A stretch of DNA of 8,764 bases from Campylobacterales bacterium (GTDB lineage: Bacteria; Campylobacterota; Campylobacteria; Campylobacterales; JALSKU01), in NCBI GenBank assembly GCA_027038235.1, contig JALVXV010000229.1:1-8764 (forward strand), read 5' to 3'. The notes under the pieces are model-generated. The model saw only the letters and a program-made list of their open reading frames with translations, did not search any database and had not been told where the DNA came from. The translations under genes and the position numbers were made by a program. Below are positions 7,383 through 8,764 of the stretch, piece after piece; the stretch's first letter is position 1, and the number at the start of each line of letters is the position of its first letter.

Positions 7383-7388
7383 TCCTTT
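7383..7388 (-). promoter_or_regulatory. Ribosome binding site that sets the azlD GTG start
   Basis: Minus-strand AAAGGA with seven bases before GTG at 7375-7373. The open frame continues upstream to the azlC amber codon without any ATG, so this site is what decides the start. Confidence 0.7.
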
Positions 7389-7405
7389 GATTGAGCTACT
7401 ATCGC

Positions 7406-8140
7406 CTAACAACTAAAATCTAAGTTATTAGCTTTATCATTGTCATTTGTCTTTTTGAAAGTTTTCTCTTCTATTTTATCTTTAAATAACAACATTCCAA
7501 TAAGAGCTAAAACAATAGATGTTAAAAGCATATTGTTTTTAGATACTACTATAAAACTACATAGACTAGCAACCGCCCCTATCACAAAAGGTAGGAGCTT
7601 TTTTATCTGTTTATACTGCTCCATGGCCAATACTACAAATAGAGCCGTCAAAGAAAAGTCTAACCCTTTTGTATTAAAATCTGTACTACTTCCTATAAAT
7701 GCTCCTAAGAGTGTTCCACTTATCCAGTATGATTGATTTAAAATAGAAAGATAAAAGTAGTACCACCCTTTTTTTATATCCCTATCCTCTTTTATGGTTG
7801 TTAAAAGTGCATATGTCTCATCAGTTAGAGCAAATATTAAGTATGGTTTAAAAAGAGCTTTTTTAAATTTTTGCAAAAGCGAAAGCCCATAAAAAGCCTG
7901 TCTTAAATTTACCATCAATGAGGCTATAAAAATATCAACAAATCCAGCCTTTGCTTTTAAAAGTCCTATGGCTAAAAATTGTAATGCCCCAGCATATACA
8001 AAAAGAGACATCAAAAATGCTATATACCATTTAAAACCGCTTGAAACTATCAAAAGCCCAAAAGCAAATCCAAGCACCATATATCCCATCATAACAGGAA
8101 TAGATACTTTAAAAGCTATTTTAAATTCTCTAGTATGCAA
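7406..8140 (-). CDS. azlC: AzlC-type large subunit of branched-chain amino-acid exporter
   Basis: A 244-residue inner-membrane protein, normal length for AzlC/YgaZ. Recognisable family features are the N-terminal segment running from MMGY (17-20) into the small-residue helix GFAFGLL (24-30), NLRQAFYGLSL (78-88), ALTDETYALL (104-113), and DFSLTALFVVLAMEQ (161-175). About six or more hydrophobic segments are visible, then a hydrophilic Lys/Asn-rich tail (220-244). It is the main membrane subunit of the AzlCD exporter, which removes excess branched-chain amino acids. The start is TTG at 8140, chosen because AAAGGA lies five bases upstream (8146-8151) and the protein begins at the usual place for the family. 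The ribosome binding site starts one base after a large palindrome, leaving no space for a promoter outside it. The gene ends with TAG. Confidence 0.92.
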   Translation of the reverse strand: MHTREFKIAFKVSIPVMMGYMVLGFAFGLLIVSSGFKWYIAFLMSLFVYAGALQFLAIGLLKAKAGFVDIFIASLMVNLRQAFYGLSLLQKFKKALFKPYLIFALTDETYALLTTIKEDRDIKKGWYYFYLSILNQSYWISGTLLGAFIGSSTDFNTKGLDFSLTALFVVLAMEQYKQIKKLLPFVIGAVASLCSFIVVSKNNMLLTSIVLALIGMLLFKDKIEEKTFKKTNDNDKANNLDFSC

Positions 8141-8145
8141 ATTTT

Positions 8146-8151
8146 TCCTTT
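8146..8151 (-). promoter_or_regulatory. Ribosome binding site that sets the azlC TTG start
   Basis: Minus-strand AAAGGA, five bases before TTG at 8140-8138. Only base 8152 separates it from the end of the outer arm of the palindrome, so folding of that structure could affect access to it. Confidence 0.7.
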
Positions 8152-8152
8152 G

Positions 8153-8248
8153 AAAAAGCTAAGAGCCAAGAGCTTTTTTAAATATTTTACAACGAAGTTG
8201 TAAAATATTTTTTGCTCCAAGCTCTATGCTCTTAGCCCTTAGCTTTTT
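8153..8248. repeat. 96-bp nested palindrome with 7-bp tandem units, possible terminator or REP/MITE-like element
   Basis: The outer arms, 8153-8173 and 8228-8248, are 21 bases each and pair throughout on the minus-strand RNA with only two G-U wobbles; on the plus-strand RNA the same two positions are A-C mismatches. The arms contain 7-bp units that each start with GC: at 8158 and 8165 on one side, and at 8214, 8221, 8228 and 8235 on the other (consensus GCTCTTA or its complement-related form). A perfect 14-bp hairpin sits between them (8180-8210). The minus-strand arm ends in U5, so it could terminate the upstream amino-acid transporter transcript. Its last two bases overlap that gene's TAA stop. 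The regular units are unlike an ordinary terminator and suggest a dispersed repeat family. Confidence 0.7.
8180..8210. terminator. Perfect 14-bp hairpin with GAA loop inside the palindrome
   Basis: Left arm 8180-8193 and right arm 8197-8210 are exact complements, with a three-base loop (GAA on plus, TTC on minus). On the plus strand it runs directly into T6 (8208-8213), the layout of an intrinsic terminator for rightward transcription. No plus-strand gene is visible to use it, and in the minus direction it is followed by A's. It may therefore be just the core of the larger element, or half of a bidirectional terminator. Confidence 0.5.
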
Positions 8249-8764
8249 AGTGTGAGAGTATTTGACTTAAAAAGAGTTTAAGCCTATCTGATTCTGGATT
8301 TTCAAAGAAGTTTTTAGGATCATTTTCTTCTATGATTTGACCTGACTCCATAAAGATAACCCTATTTGCTACTTTTTTAGCAAAACCCATCTCATGAGTT
8401 ACACATATCATAGTCCTATCCTCTTTTGCTAACTCTATCATGACATCTAAAACCTCAGCAACCATCTCAGGATCTAGTGCTGAAGTTGGCTCATCAAAAA
8501 GCATTACAGTTGGATTTTTGCATAGACTTCTAGCTATTGCTACTCTTTGCTGTTGACCTCCACTTAGCTGATTTGGATATTTTTTTGCCTGATCTGCTAT
8601 ACCAACTCTATCAAGATATTTCATAGCGGTCTCAATTGCCTCTTTTTTTGGAGTCTTTTTAACCCATATAGGAGCAAGTGTTAAATTATCAAGTACAGTT
8701 AAATGTGGAAAGAGATTGAAGTGCTGAAAGACCATTGCCACATCCTCTCTGATAGCTTTTATCT
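8247..8764 (-). CDS. Polar amino-acid ABC transporter ATPase, GlnQ/HisP type (5' part outside window)
   Basis: The frame is open to the right edge, so 171 C-terminal residues are seen and roughly 70, including Walker A, are missing; the GTG at 8741 is internal and not a start. Visible, numbered from the edge, are the Q-loop in MVFQHFNLFPHLTV (10-23), signature LSGGQQQR (66-73), Walker B VMLFDE (86-91) with D-loop SALD, and H-loop THEMGFA with His123, all intact. The terminal LKLFLSQILSH and the overall spacing are typical of GlnQ/HisP/ArtP ATPases, which energise uptake of glutamine, histidine, arginine or similar amino acids with a periplasmic binding protein and permease that would be encoded upstream. 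Substrate cannot be told from this part. The stop codon overlaps the palindrome that precedes azlC. Confidence 0.93.
   Translation of the reverse strand, partial: IKAIREDVAMVFQHFNLFPHLTVLDNLTLAPIWVKKTPKKEAIETAMKYLDRVGIADQAKKYPNQLSGGQQQRVAIARSLCKNPTVMLFDEPTSALDPEMVAEVLDVMIELAKEDRTMICVTHEMGFAKKVANRVIFMESGQIIEENDPKNFFENPESDRLKLFLSQILSH

Noticed and set aside
8247..8741. A complete 164-residue ABC ATPase starting at GTG 8741
   Set aside because: The frame stays open to the window edge with typical GlnQ sequence (IKAIREDVAMVFQ), so the GTG is an internal Val codon and the gene is simply cut by the window.

Overview
The window is AT-rich and compact, and every gene lies on the minus strand, so transcription runs from high to low coordinates. 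The strong AAGGA-type ribosome binding sites, a promoter with an extended -10 (TGNTATAAT) but no clear -35, and the character of the proteins suggest a Campylobacterota (epsilonproteobacterial) genome, perhaps near Sulfurimonas, Sulfurovum or Arcobacter. This placement is an inference; there is no rRNA or other taxonomic marker in the window.

Layout in transcription order. (1) 8764-8247: the C-terminal part of a GlnQ/HisP-type polar amino-acid ABC transporter ATPase, cut by the window edge. (2) 8248-8153: an elaborate palindrome with 7-bp tandem units in both outer arms and a perfect 14-bp hairpin in the middle, filling nearly all of the gap before the next gene. (3) 8140-7049: azlC and azlD, a two-subunit branched-chain amino-acid exporter, using TTG and GTG starts. 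(4) about 6998-6958: promoter and leader of the next operon. (5) 6957-1: a type I secretion/adhesin locus of the LapA/LapBCE kind. It consists of a TolC-family outer-membrane channel, a LssB/LapB-type ABC transporter with a degenerate C39-like domain, a HlyD/LapC-type membrane-fusion protein, a LuxR-type regulator with a degenerate receiver domain, and the start of a large adhesin whose 3' part lies outside the window.

The adhesin start (1394 down to the left edge) is 464 codons with no stop. It has an N-terminal retention-module-like domain, a low-complexity and proline-rich linker, one complete Calx-beta repeat and most of a second. The four genes upstream of it are tightly packed (16-nt gap, 26-nt overlap, 1-nt overlap), then a 78-nt gap holding a short inverted repeat and a pair of 10-bp direct repeats precedes the adhesin. 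The likely system is export of a giant adhesin that stays lodged in the TolC-like channel through its N-terminal plug, with its own transcription factor encoded between exporter and cargo.

The points most worth a second look are: the apparent absence of a LapG-type di-alanine cleavage site in the adhesin N-terminus (TAIG where TAAG would be expected); the embedded regulator with a candidate operator right before the adhesin; a His-to-Gln change in the exporter ATPase H-loop; and the heptad-repeat palindrome that ends one base before the azlC ribosome binding site. I see no tRNA, rRNA, CRISPR array, insertion sequence or toxin-antitoxin pair in this window.
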